Source of the DNA: Planctomicrobium piriforme | GTDB taxonomy: Bacteria; Planctomycetota; Planctomycetia; Planctomycetales; Planctomycetaceae | NCBI RefSeq assembly: GCF_900113665.1 | Contig: NZ_FOQD01000009.1 | Location: 186,001 to 250,000 of the forward strand | Direction of reading: 5' to 3' | Length of the DNA: 64,000 nt | The notes under the pieces: generated by a model | What the model was told of the DNA's origin: nothing | The model's database searches: none | Seen by the model: only the letters and a program-made list of their open reading frames with translations | Translations under genes and position numbers: made by a program | In this document: one piece after another, positions 44,420 to 54,000 of the stretch | How the letters are laid out: each line of letters opens with the position of its first letter | Numbering within the stretch: position 1 is the stretch's first letter

Positions 44420-45655
44420 GTGCAGACAATTGCAAAGTCAGCTCGCCCCGATCGTTTTTTCGTGTCTCTCATCACCACACAATCCGACTTTCAAGATCTC
44501 TGCGACCAGATCCGCACGGCTGGGCTCGTCGCATTTGATACGGAGTTTGTGTCGGAAACCTTCTATCGCCCGCGGCTCTGCCTGCTGCAGTTTTCGCTGG
44601 CGAACGGGGCCTGTTTCGGCGTCGATCCCTTTCTGGTTGACGACCTGAGCGAGTGGTGGGAGATCATGACCGATGAGACCACCACGGTCATCGTGCATGG
44701 CGGGCGCGAGGAAATCCGCTTCTGCCAGTTCGCCACCGGTCGACGTCCCCGACTCCTGATCGACGTCCAGGTGGCCGAAGGCTTGCGTTCGCGAGGTTTC
44801 CCGATCTCCTATTCGAACCTCATTACCCGAGTGTTGAGCCGGTCCATTCAGCACGGAAAAGAAACCCGTACCGACTGGCAGCATCGCCCGTTGACTCAGC
44901 AGCAATTGGACTACGCACTCGAAGACGTGCGTTATCTGCCTGAGGTCTGGGAAACCCAGAAGTTGTCGCTCCAGAAGCAGGGACGGCTCGATTGGGCATA
45001 CGCAGAAATCGATCGCCTGATTGACTCCGTGCTGGCTGAAGAGGACCGCGAAGGCTGGGTGCGTCTGCCAGGCTATGGCCGGCTTTCCCGTAAGGAAATG
45101 GCAGTCGCCAAGGCGCTGTTTCTCTGGCGGAACAGCGAAGCAGAAAGACTCAATCGCCCGCAACGACGGATTCTGCGGGACGATCTGCTGGTGGAACTGG
45201 CACATCGTCAGCCTAAGTCTGTTCGCGAACTGAATATGACCCGCGACATGAATCGCCGGGACTATCAGCAGTACGCAGATCGAATGGTCGAGATCATCAA
45301 AGAGGCCGGCGAGTTGTCCGGCGATCAATTGCCGCAGAAACCGACCGGCACCGGTCACCCCGCCCAGGACGAAGTCCTCGCCCGCATTCTGGGTCTGGCC
45401 CTCGCGAATCAATGCCAGGAGCTCTGCCTGTCGATGACGCTGGTCGCCACCGCGGCCGACTTGAAAGACTTTGTCCGCTGGCACGTCTTCGACAAACGCC
45501 GTGGTCCGCTGCCGCGACTGATGGAAGGCTGGCGCGCCGGCGTCTGCGGCCAACTGCTGGCCGACGTTCTCGACGGCAACGTCACCTTGCGGGTGTCCGA
45601 CCCGAAAAGCGAGTACCCCCTGGAATTCGTCCGGGACCGGGACGGCGCGAAGTGA
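44420..45655 (+). CDS. Ribonuclease D-type 3'-5' exoribonuclease with HRDC-like domain
   Basis: 411 residues. The DEDD exonuclease motif I is LVAFDTEFVSET. Motif II appears as HGGREEIRFC, where an Asp common in RNase D is replaced by Glu. Motif III is YALEDVRYLPEVW. The C-terminal half (about 210-380) has two HRDC-like helical domains (RLSRKEMAVAKALFLWRNSEAE). It trims tRNA or other RNA 3' ends. Start at GTG 44420 with a GAGG nearby; a GTG at 44462 is possible. The next gene begins 31 bp later. Confidence 0.85.
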   Translation: MQTIAKSARPDRFFVSLITTQSDFQDLCDQIRTAGLVAFDTEFVSETFYRPRLCLLQFSLANGACFGVDPFLVDDLSEWWEIMTDETTTVIVHGGREEIRFCQFATGRRPRLLIDVQVAEGLRSRGFPISYSNLITRVLSRSIQHGKETRTDWQHRPLTQQQLDYALEDVRYLPEVWETQKLSLQKQGRLDWAYAEIDRLIDSVLAEEDREGWVRLPGYGRLSRKEMAVAKALFLWRNSEAERLNRPQRRILRDDLLVELAHRQPKSVRELNMTRDMNRRDYQQYADRMVEIIKEAGELSGDQLPQKPTGTGHPAQDEVLARILGLALANQCQELCLSMTLVATAADLKDFVRWHVFDKRRGPLPRLMEGWRAGVCGQLLADVLDGNVTLRVSDPKSEYPLEFVRDRDGAK

Positions 45656-45686
45656 AATTCGGGAAGCGGTTGCGGTTGATGGGGGC

Positions 45687-45929
45687 ATGAGACGCCCAGA
45701 CCACTATGCCGGCTTGAAGCTGACTTTGTCAGCGATCCTGATCATCTGGCTGTTCTGCTCGAGTTACCTGGTTGTTTGCCTCGGCGCCATCCCAGCAATG
45801 CTCGGCGGTCAGGTGGAATCGTCAGCCATCCTCGTTTGCTACTTCTTCTCGGGTTACCTCGGCTTCGCTGTCGCTGTCTACCTGCTGGCAACAATCGGGA
45901 GCGATGACGACGAAGATGAGGAGTGGTGA
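45687..45929 (+). CDS. Small two-helix membrane protein
   Basis: 80 residues, two hydrophobic segments (LTLSAILIIWLFCSSYLVVCL and ILVCYFFSGYLGFAVAVYLLA) with an acidic tail (SDDDEDEEW). No family recognised. The close spacing after the RNase D gene (31 bp) suggests a transcriptional unit, but the coding status rests only on the ORF shape and hydrophobicity. Confidence 0.5.
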   Translation: MRRPDHYAGLKLTLSAILIIWLFCSSYLVVCLGAIPAMLGGQVESSAILVCYFFSGYLGFAVAVYLLATIGSDDDEDEEW

Positions 45930-46256
45930 GGATTTCAGTGATTCCGACATTTTCTGGAATCGGCCTCCGAACCTGATTGTCCGATCCTGTGTCGAATTTC
46001 GCGAGGATCTCTCTTCCGGATGCCGTCGTTCTTTGCTGCGGCGGCTGTTGATTTGCTGATGAGGTGCTGCCATGCGATCGAACTCATTAAAACTGTGCCG
46101 CTGAGCCTGTTGATCTGCTGATTGCGTTTCCGGCGAAAGCTCGCTGTGTGAAGGCTCTCACTGATTCAGGCTCTCTCTCTGCCTTTTCTGCTGGCCAGGT
46201 TCAGCGTCGCTCTGTTTGCGCGCTGGCATTTCTTACCCGCACCTGATGAGAGATTC
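45930..46256. other. Gene-free gap upstream of the RbfA-like/RtcB pair
   Basis: No gene found. A 15-bp direct repeat, TGTTGATTTGCTGAT (46046-46060) and TGTTGATCTGCTGAT (46108-46122), lies 62 bp apart with one mismatch, about 140-210 bp upstream of the next start. This could be a binding site for a regulator. No T-rich terminator is visible. Confidence 0.4.
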
Positions 46257-46703
46257 ATGGTACTGAATAAACGTCAGCGCGAGCAGCTGCGCGCGCTCTG
46301 TGATGAATTGCGAGACGATGATGGAGTTGATCCCCGCGAATTCTTCAAACCTCAACGCAATCGCAATCAAGGTCACCGGAAAACGAAGCAACTGTGCCGT
46401 CAGGTCCAGAGAACACTGGACCTGGTTCTGAGCGGCGAAACCGGAGACGATCTCCTGCGTGGATTGAAAATCGTTTCCATCACACCCGGCGCGGATGCGT
46501 CTCGTCTGCTGGTGACGGTTGCCGCTGAGGGAGTGAATGATCCAGCCGATCTCCTGGAGATCGAGACACGACTGGCGGCAAACCAATCGCGACTGCGCTC
46601 GGAAGTCGCGGCTTCGATCACGCGGCGCAAGACGCCGGTGCTCGTCTTTCAGGTTCTCCGGGCCGACGCAGGTTTGCCAGGAGGAGAGGAGGACGCGCAA
46701 TGA
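46257..46703 (+). CDS. RbfA-like protein (KH-type RNA-binding fold)
   Basis: 148 residues. The core from about residue 38 to 135 matches ribosome-binding factor A: CRQVQRTLDLVLSG, LLRGLKIVSITPGADASRLL, NQSRLRSEVAASITRRKTPV. The first 38 residues (MVLNKRQREQLRAL to KPQRNRNQGHR) are an extra basic/acidic arm absent from typical RbfA. RbfA binds 16S rRNA during 30S maturation. This may be the organism's only RbfA or a paralog. Its stop overlaps the RtcB start by four bases (ATGA) after a GAGGAGAGGAGG-type ribosome site, so the two proteins likely act together. Confidence 0.75.
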   Translation: MVLNKRQREQLRALCDELRDDDGVDPREFFKPQRNRNQGHRKTKQLCRQVQRTLDLVLSGETGDDLLRGLKIVSITPGADASRLLVTVAAEGVNDPADLLEIETRLAANQSRLRSEVAASITRRKTPVLVFQVLRADAGLPGGEEDAQ

Positions 46704-47827
46704 CCACCCCTTCCTCGCTGTTCACCTGCCTGGCGGAGCCACTGCTTCCAGAAGTGGTGGAATCGGTCGACCGCCTTCGCCGAGCTGATGACGTGATCTA
46801 TGTCGCCTTGATGCCTGATGTGCATCTGGCGGCGGAAGTGTGTGTGGGGTCCGTCGTGGCCACTCGCAAACGGATTTATCCAGCCGCTGTCGGCAGTGAC
46901 ATCGGTTGCGGCATGGCAGCGGTTGCCGTGCAGTGCGATGCGACGCTGCTGGAGAATGAGCGTGCGGCGGCCAGTCTGCTCGCGAATCTCTACCAGCAGG
47001 TTCCCGCCAACAAGCATCGGTCCCGACAGCCGCTGCCCGCTGCACTCAGTGAACGGGAACTCAGTGACAGGAGGTTAAACAAACTCGCTCAGCGGGATGG
47101 CTGCATCCAGCTTGGAACGCTCGGGCGCGGCAATCACTTTCTGGAGTTTCAAGCGGACGAGCAGGGTGGTCTCTGGGTGATGGTCCACAGCGGCTCGCGT
47201 TCCATGGGACAGGCCATTACCGCGCATCATTTGCAACAGTGTGACGGTGCTTCGCAGGGACTGAAGTCACTGTCGGCGGAGACGAGTTCTGGTCTGGCTT
47301 ACCTTTCAGACGTTGAATGGGCTCGAACTTATGCGGCGGAAAACCGACTCGCGATGCTCCGGGCTGTCGACTGCATTCTGCAATCCAGTTTCTCGACAGC
47401 TCTCGACTGGGAGACATTGATCCATACGGATCACGATCATGTCCAACTGGAGAGCCACTTTGGTCAAGACGTCTGGGTACATCGAAAAGGAGCGCAGCCA
47501 GCCGCCTTGGGGCAACCAGGCATCATTCCAGGTTCAATGGGAGCGCCGAGTTATCACGTCGTTGGACGCGGCTGTGCGGAGTCGCTGATGTCCTGTTCGC
47601 ACGGGGCAGGACGAAGATTGAGTCGCTTTGCAGCGCGCCGTACGATTTCGTCGCGGGAGCTTGAACGCCAGGTACGAGGACTCTGGTACGACCACCGTCG
47701 GACGGAACAACTTCGAGACGAAGCCCCCAGCTCCTACAAAGACATCGAGGACATCATGCGTGCTCAGAAGAATCTCGTGCGAATCGTCCGCAAATTGCAG
47801 CCTGTGCTGAGCTACAAAGGTGTTTGA
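46700..47827 (+). CDS. RtcB-family RNA ligase
   Basis: 375 residues. RtcB joins RNA ends with 2',3'-cyclic phosphate and 5'-hydroxyl. Key motifs are intact: LMPDVHLAAEVCVGSVVAT, GSDIGCGM with the metal-binding Cys70, LGRGNHFLEF, MVHSGSRSMG, and the SCSHGAGRRLSR loop, where the guanylylated His lies. It is shorter than the 400-plus residues of E. coli RtcB and near the RtcB2-type group. It could repair broken RNA; pairing with an RbfA-like protein suggests rRNA as a substrate. Tightly coupled to the gene before it. Confidence 0.9.
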   Translation: MTTPSSLFTCLAEPLLPEVVESVDRLRRADDVIYVALMPDVHLAAEVCVGSVVATRKRIYPAAVGSDIGCGMAAVAVQCDATLLENERAAASLLANLYQQVPANKHRSRQPLPAALSERELSDRRLNKLAQRDGCIQLGTLGRGNHFLEFQADEQGGLWVMVHSGSRSMGQAITAHHLQQCDGASQGLKSLSAETSSGLAYLSDVEWARTYAAENRLAMLRAVDCILQSSFSTALDWETLIHTDHDHVQLESHFGQDVWVHRKGAQPAALGQPGIIPGSMGAPSYHVVGRGCAESLMSCSHGAGRRLSRFAARRTISSRELERQVRGLWYDHRRTEQLRDEAPSSYKDIEDIMRAQKNLVRIVRKLQPVLSYKGV

Positions 47828-47855
47828 AATTGACCGCCTGTTCTTTGACTGACGT

Positions 47856-49811
47856 TCAATGGCGATGCGTCAACGTCGGCTCCAGATTCCCCCGCAGTTC
47901 TGGCGGGGTGGTTTGGAGGTCGACCATGCGGCGGTAGCGGCCGTCGGCGGCTAAGAGTTCGGCGTGCGTGCCGGCCTCGCGGATGCGGCCTCGTTCCATC
48001 ACAAGAATCAGATCGGCATGCTGAATCGTGCTGAGCCGGTGGGCGATCACGAAGGAGGTGCGGCTGTGCATCAGGTGCTGCAGCCCATGCTGGATCAGCC
48101 GTTCGCTTTCCGTGTCCAGATTGCTCGTGGCTTCGTCCAGAATCAGGATGCAGGGATCGGCGAGGAGTGCCCTGGCGATGGCTAATCGTTGCCGCTGGCC
48201 TCCGCTGAGTTTGACGCCGCGCTCTCCGATGCGGGTGTCATAACCCTGCGGCAGCTTGCTGATGAACTCTTCCGCATTCGCGAGTCGGGCAGCCTGTTCG
48301 ATGTCTTCCCGGGCCGCGCTGTGGACCGCGTAGGCAATGTTCTCGGCGATGGTGCCGTCGAACAGAAAGACATCCTGCTCGACGACTCCTAACAGCTGAC
48401 GGTAGCTTTCGACGTCGATGGTTTTGAGGTCGACGCCGTCGAGCAGCACGCGGCCGTCGGTCGGATCGTAGAATCGGGCGACGAGGTTGGAGAGCGTTGT
48501 TTTGCCGGCCCCGCTGGGACCGACCAGGGCCACCATCTGACCGGGCAGTATATCGATGTCCACATCCTCCAGCGCCCAGTCGCCGACCGAGCCGTAACGG
48601 AACGAGACGTTCTCAAACGTGATTCGCCCCTGAGCCGTTTGCTTGGAAACCTGAATTGCGCCCGGGATGTCGGGCATTTCGCGATCTTCGTCGAGGACAT
48701 CCAGGACGCGGTCGAGCGCGGACAGGCTGCTTTGCAGCGTGGCCGCACTTTCCGCCAGGATGGCCAGCGGTTCCAACAGCATGACCAGATAGACCAGAAA
48801 CATCATCAGGTCGCCCGTGGTCAGCGTACCATGCAGCACCTGCCAGCCCCCGTAAAGCAGCAGGCCGCCGGTGCCCAGGGGGATCAGCAGATCCCAGACC
48901 ATTTCGACCGCACGCATCCACCACCAGACGTACAGTTCCTGCCGGCCCATCAGGTGGTTGTCGGTCATGATGCGGCTGGTTTCGGTCCGTTGTCGTCCAA
49001 AGGCGCGGACGATGCGGATGCCGGCGAACGCTTCGGTCGTGTGTCCGTCAATCTCCTGGCGTCGGGCTCGCACGTCGCGCGAGCGCGGTCGAATTTCGCG
49101 AATCCAGGTGCGGTGCGTCAGAAACACGGTCGGCAGAATCGCAATCGCCCCCAGCAGCAACCGCCAGTCCACGATCGCCAGTACGACCAGGCTACCGGCG
49201 AGCTGTACAATCGCCCGCCAGGGGTTGTAGAGCAGCCCGAAGATGAGGTCACCCACGCTGCCGGTGTCTTCCCGCAGCAGACTGGCGACTCCGCCGGACT
49301 TGAGTGCCTGCACACGGGGAAGCGGAAGCCGAATCGCGTGTTCGAAGAGCGTTTTGCGGACTGACATCTGCAGGCGTTTTGTCGCCAGCGTGGCCGTCCA
49401 GCGGCTCCAGATGCCGAGTGCCGATTTGAGGAACGACACGCCCGTCACGACCGCCGTGATGATCAGCAGCAGCGACCAGTGGCTGCGGGGGAGCGCGCCG
49501 AGCCAGCCGCTCGTCGGGAGAACCTTGTCGCCCAGCACATAGTCGACGATGAACTTCGTGGCCGCCGGCGGAACCAGCCCGAGCAGCGTGGCGAGGGTCA
49601 GGGTGCAGAGTGCGCCCAGCACACTGGCGCGCTGGTTTCCCAGCAGTTTCCAGAACGCCTTGATAAGCTCGGTCGTCGACTGCAGCCGCCCTGGCGGGTT
49701 GGCATCATCATTCCCGCCAGAATGCCCGCGAACCGGCTGGCGCGGGCGGTTCTTCAGTTCATCACGGTACTTGAGAAAACGCTGTCGACTGGATCGCTGA
49801 TTGAAAGACAT
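47856..49811 (-). CDS. ABC exporter, MsbA type (fused membrane and ATPase domains)
   Basis: 651 residues, half-transporter. About six membrane helices in the N-terminal 370 residues (for example RASVLGALCTLTLATLLGLVPPAA) precede the nucleotide-binding domain. Walker A GPSGAGKTTL, the signature LSGGQRQRLAIARAL, Walker B ILILDEATSNLD and the H-loop in VIAHRLSTIQHAD are intact. It dimerises to move lipids or hydrophobic compounds across the membrane; with lipid A genes present in the window, lipid A flipping is possible but not shown. Start at ATG 49811 with a basic N-terminal segment. Confidence 0.9.
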   Translation of the reverse strand: MSFNQRSSRQRFLKYRDELKNRPRQPVRGHSGGNDDANPPGRLQSTTELIKAFWKLLGNQRASVLGALCTLTLATLLGLVPPAATKFIVDYVLGDKVLPTSGWLGALPRSHWSLLLIITAVVTGVSFLKSALGIWSRWTATLATKRLQMSVRKTLFEHAIRLPLPRVQALKSGGVASLLREDTGSVGDLIFGLLYNPWRAIVQLAGSLVVLAIVDWRLLLGAIAILPTVFLTHRTWIREIRPRSRDVRARRQEIDGHTTEAFAGIRIVRAFGRQRTETSRIMTDNHLMGRQELYVWWWMRAVEMVWDLLIPLGTGGLLLYGGWQVLHGTLTTGDLMMFLVYLVMLLEPLAILAESAATLQSSLSALDRVLDVLDEDREMPDIPGAIQVSKQTAQGRITFENVSFRYGSVGDWALEDVDIDILPGQMVALVGPSGAGKTTLSNLVARFYDPTDGRVLLDGVDLKTIDVESYRQLLGVVEQDVFLFDGTIAENIAYAVHSAAREDIEQAARLANAEEFISKLPQGYDTRIGERGVKLSGGQRQRLAIARALLADPCILILDEATSNLDTESERLIQHGLQHLMHSRTSFVIAHRLSTIQHADLILVMERGRIREAGTHAELLAADGRYRRMVDLQTTPPELRGNLEPTLTHRH

Positions 49812-50016
49812 GCCCCAATCATAGGCGACAGCCGGAAAAAGCAGATCCCTGGGGTGGTGAGGCGTAGAAAATGAGGCTCCGTCACCGGACTCGACACTTC
49901 GGCTCCATTATTGGCTGAATGAAGCTGGCTTTGGATTCGGGCAAGTCAGTAGTTATCGTCCTTGCTGTAGAGCGATGGGGCATCGCTGCCGACCCGCGAA
50001 ATTGAAAGGCTCATCA

Positions 50017-50940
50017 ATGTCAGCCGCTTCCCGTTTTCAAGGTCTCATCGCCGCAACGCATGCCCCGTTTCATGACGATGGCAGCGTCAATCTTGAGGTG
50101 ATTCCAAAACAAGCAGACGGATTGATTCAGGCAGGCGTGGCGGCGGCGTTTGTCTGTGGTAGTACGGGCGAGGCCCATTCGTTGACGGTTCCGGAGCGGC
50201 AGGCGATTACCCGGCGGTGGGTTGAAGTGGCGCGGGGCACGCCGCTGCAGGTAATTGCCCATGTCGGGCACAACTGCCAGCAGGATGCTGCGGCGCTCGC
50301 GTCGGCCGCTCAGCGCGATGGGGTTTGTGCCATCTCGGCATTGGCTCCGTCATACTTCAAGCCCGTCGATGTGGCGGAACTGATTCGCTTTCTGAAACCG
50401 GTGGCGGCGGGGGCAGGGGAACTGCCGTTTTACTTTTATGACATCCCCGGCATGACCGGCGTCTCGCTCTCGATGACGCAGTTTCTGGAACAGGCCCCGG
50501 CCGAGATCCCGAATCTCACCGGCATCAAGTACACGAATCCCGATCTCGTGCAGTTTCAGGAATGCCTGGCGTTTGGAGGGGGACAGTTCGACATCCTGTT
50601 CGGCACCGACGAATGTCTGCTTGCTGGTTTGACGTTCGGCGCGCGAGGGGCGGTGGGCAGCAGCTACAACTTCGCCGCGCCGATCTATCGCCGACTGATC
50701 GCGGCATTTGAAAAGAAGGACTTTGCGACCGCCCGTGCGGAGCAGTTGGTCTCAGTGCGGCTGATTCGGCTGTTGGCGAAGTTCGGCTATTTCGCCGCAG
50801 CGAAGTCGGTGATGACGTTGCTAGGCGTGCCGGTCGGAACCGTCCGTTCCCCGCTGCGAAGACTTTCCGCAGACGACCACAAATCGCTCGAACGGCAACT
50901 CAAAGACTCTGATTTGTGGGGAGCGATTCAGCCGAGTTGA
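50017..50940 (+). CDS. N-acetylneuraminate lyase-like aldolase (DHDPS superfamily)
   Basis: 307 residues. A TIM-barrel aldolase with the GSTGEAHSL loop (about 48-56), Tyr141 in FYFYDIPGMTGVS and the Schiff-base Lys171 in GIKYTNPDL. The phrase LFGTDECLLAGLTFGARGAVG and the NPD residues after Lys match N-acetylneuraminate lyase rather than dihydrodipicolinate synthase. It would split sialic acid or a similar keto acid to pyruvate and an amino sugar. The start is the ATG at 50017. It is convergent with the next heme protein gene, with a long hairpin between them. Confidence 0.85.
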   Translation: MSAASRFQGLIAATHAPFHDDGSVNLEVIPKQADGLIQAGVAAAFVCGSTGEAHSLTVPERQAITRRWVEVARGTPLQVIAHVGHNCQQDAAALASAAQRDGVCAISALAPSYFKPVDVAELIRFLKPVAAGAGELPFYFYDIPGMTGVSLSMTQFLEQAPAEIPNLTGIKYTNPDLVQFQECLAFGGGQFDILFGTDECLLAGLTFGARGAVGSSYNFAAPIYRRLIAAFEKKDFATARAEQLVSVRLIRLLAKFGYFAAAKSVMTLLGVPVGTVRSPLRRLSADDHKSLERQLKDSDLWGAIQPS

Positions 50941-50950
50941 GATGCCGATT

Positions 50951-51082
50951 GAAGAAGAATCAGCCACGGATGGACACAGATTGACACGGATAAAATGCAT
51001 CCAAGATGCGATCAGGTTTTAAACGGCTTTCCTGAATTTATCTGTGTGAATCCGTGCTTATCTGTGGCTCAATTCTTTTTTC
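50951..51082. repeat. Inverted repeat, CACGGATGGACACAGATT family
   Basis: Between convergent genes. Left arm 50951-50995 contains CAGCCACGGATGGACACAG, and the right arm 51037-51082 its reverse complement, with the right end followed by a T-run (TTCTTTTTTC). It would form a long hairpin and could act as a bidirectional terminator. Confidence 0.85.
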
Positions 51083-51087
51083 AATTC

Positions 51088-54000
51088 TCAAGGATTCGGC
51101 AGCGGGACTTGTTCGCTGCTCATGAGATAGCCGATCAGGTCGCGGACCTGATCTGGCGTCAGGTTCTGCAGCAGGCCGTCAGGCATCAGCGACACCGTTG
51201 TTGGACGCATCTCTTCGATCGATTTCCGATCAAGCGTCACTGAATCCTGGGCGGACTGCAGCGTCAGCGTGCGTTCGTTTTGTTCGCTGACGACACCGTT
51301 GAGAACGCGTCCATCTTCTAGCGTCAGGACCACGGACCGGAAATCGGCGCCGACGCTGGCACTGGGGTCGATCATGTTCTCCAGCAGATAGTCGATGTTC
51401 TTGCGGTTCGATCCGGTCAGGTCAGGGCCGAGCCTGCGGCCGGCACCGAACAGCACATGGCAGTTCGCACAGGTTTTCTGGAAGGTCGCACGGCCGGCGG
51501 AAAGGTCAGCGTTCGCCAAAACGTCAGTAGTGAGGCTCGACTTGCGGGAATCGATGAGGGCGCGCTTCTCGGCGGCGCTCACCCGTACGTCTCCCCACAG
51601 TTCGGTCAGCTCTTTCGTCAGGGCGTCGTTGTTGAATGAGCAGATCTGTCGGGCGTGGAACGCGGTGAGTTCGTTCGCGGCGACTTTCTTGTTGCGGACC
51701 GCGTCCAGCAGCGCTTTGGCATAGGCCGGACGCGAGACCAGCGTCTGAATCATTTCGGCTCGTTCGGCGGGATCGTAATTGCCGGCTCGGGCCAGGATTT
51801 TGGCAGGAATTTCAGGATGGTCATAGAGGGCCAATCCATGAATTGCCTCGCGGACCATGATCCGGTCGCTGAGCAGTTTGAACAGCGTCGGGATGTAATC
51901 GTCAGGCCGGCTGATGAGCAACGATCGCAGGGCCTGACGTCGAGTTTCGGGATCGAGGCTGGCGTTGGTGACGAGTTCCCGGATTTGATCGAGCGCCCGA
52001 CCGTCGCCGAACACCACATTCAGATCCTGAACCTGAGTGCGGACCGCCGCATTTTCCGACTTGCTGAACTTGGCCGTTGCCTGCGGCCAGTTGGAAGGGG
52101 CCGGCGCCTTTTGCCAGCCGTTCAGGGCCAGCGCCATGCCTGTCACAACACTCTCGGGAGCGGCGCACTTGCCGTTGATTGCGACATCCAGCAGGCGCTC
52201 GCAACTTGCAGGATCGCTTTCGATCTGCATGGTCAGGCGGCGTGCGATGCATTCGGTCACGATCGGCATGCGGGAGTTCTGAATCAGTGCCAATGCTTTG
52301 GATGGGTCGCGCGGGACAGAGGTCTCGATGCCGTACCAGATCATCAGCGGCAACATGCGGTCGTTCGCGAATTCCGCATGTGTGACCAACGGTTCTGCGA
52401 GACTCCAACGGTCATCCACCGGCAAACGTTGCAGTGCCGAGGCGAGCGTGAGCTGCACCAGACCTGAAGGATCGTTGCCAGCCAGTTCGATCATCCTGGC
52501 TTTCAACTGAGGTGACGGCGTTGTGCCTGCCAGGACTCCTTGATCCAGCAGAATTCGCAGGGCGGCGACCCGTTGGTATTCGTCTTTCGAAGCGAGCGCC
52601 GAGATCCACTCTGCTTCCGTGAAACCACCGGTCGCTGCGAGCGTTTCCAGAATCCTGATGCGGACCACGCCGTCGGTCGTCTCCTTCAGTTTCTGCTTCA
52701 ACGCCGCTTGAAGAGCGGAGAGTTCGGCAGGCGGGAGTCCGTTGGCCACGCGATCGCCAAGCAGACGCTGCGCCTGTCGCGGCCACCAGGCGTTTTTGTG
52801 GGAGAGCAGCGAGATGAGTTCCGCGGACGAACGGGTCGACAGGTCGAATTTGGGAATCGCCTGCGGCTGCCCGTAAGTGAGTTTGTAGATGCGGCCGCTG
52901 GTGCGATGCACGCCGTCGTGGTCGTGACATTCGCCGGTGTCGCTCCAGTCGGCAATATAAACGCCGCCGTCAGCTCCGGTGATCAGATCCATGCCGCGAT
53001 ACCAGGGGTCGGAGAGGAAGCAGAAGTCGGGGCCATGCGTCGCCGTGTATCCGGCATTCTTGCGAACGAGGATGTCGGTATTGATGCGGGCGCCGTGCAG
53101 GTTCAGGGTGTAAACCCGATTGCGGTATTCGTCAGGCCAGTTGTCTCCCTGATAGATCATCAACCCGATGTGTGCATGACCGCCGCCGGCGGCACTGGTT
53201 TTATCGGTGACCCCTTTGCGGACGTCGTTCCAGACTTCGCCGGAATCCCAGTGAACATGATCGGCGACCTGTTCAATGAGTCTGTAGGAGTGCGGGTTCA
53301 TGTCGAGGCCGTACATGCGCTGCACATGCGAGCCGGGGAGGACATGCCACAGATGGCCGATCACCGTATTGATGACGAAGATCTCCCCGTACTGGTCGTA
53401 GTCGAAGCCCCACGAGTTGGTCATGCCGTGCATGAGTGCTTCGCCAACTCCGGTGCCGGGGTGAAATCGCCAGACTCCGGTGTTGATCTTGAACCGTTGC
53501 GAGTCGCTAGAGCCCGGCTTGCCGATACTGCTGGTCGCCTGAATGCCGTGACGCCCGTAGAGCCAGCCGTCCGGTCCCCACTTCAGACCATTCGCGGGGG
53601 TATGGCCGACGGTCGTTTCATTGAAGCCGTCAAGAACCACCTGCGGTGGGCTGTCGAGAACGTCGTCGCGATTGCGATCTGGGAGAAAAAGAAGGTTTGG
53701 GAGACAGAGAGCCCAGACGCCGCCGTTGCCGATTTCGATGCTGGTGAGTTTGTGGGCGTCGTCCCAGAACACCGTGCGTTTGTCGAGCGTGCCGTCGCCA
53801 TTGGTGTCTTCCAGAACGACGATGCGGTCGCGCTGGGCGGGATCAAAGCCGCCGGCGCCGCCCCCGGCCCAACTGTAGTTCTCGGCGACCCAGAGCCGTC
53901 CGCGTTCGTCCGTCGTAATGGCGATGGGATTCTGCACCTGCGGTTCGGCGGCCGCGGCCGTGAGTTTGAAACCGGGCGGCAGCTTGGCCGTTCGGACCAC

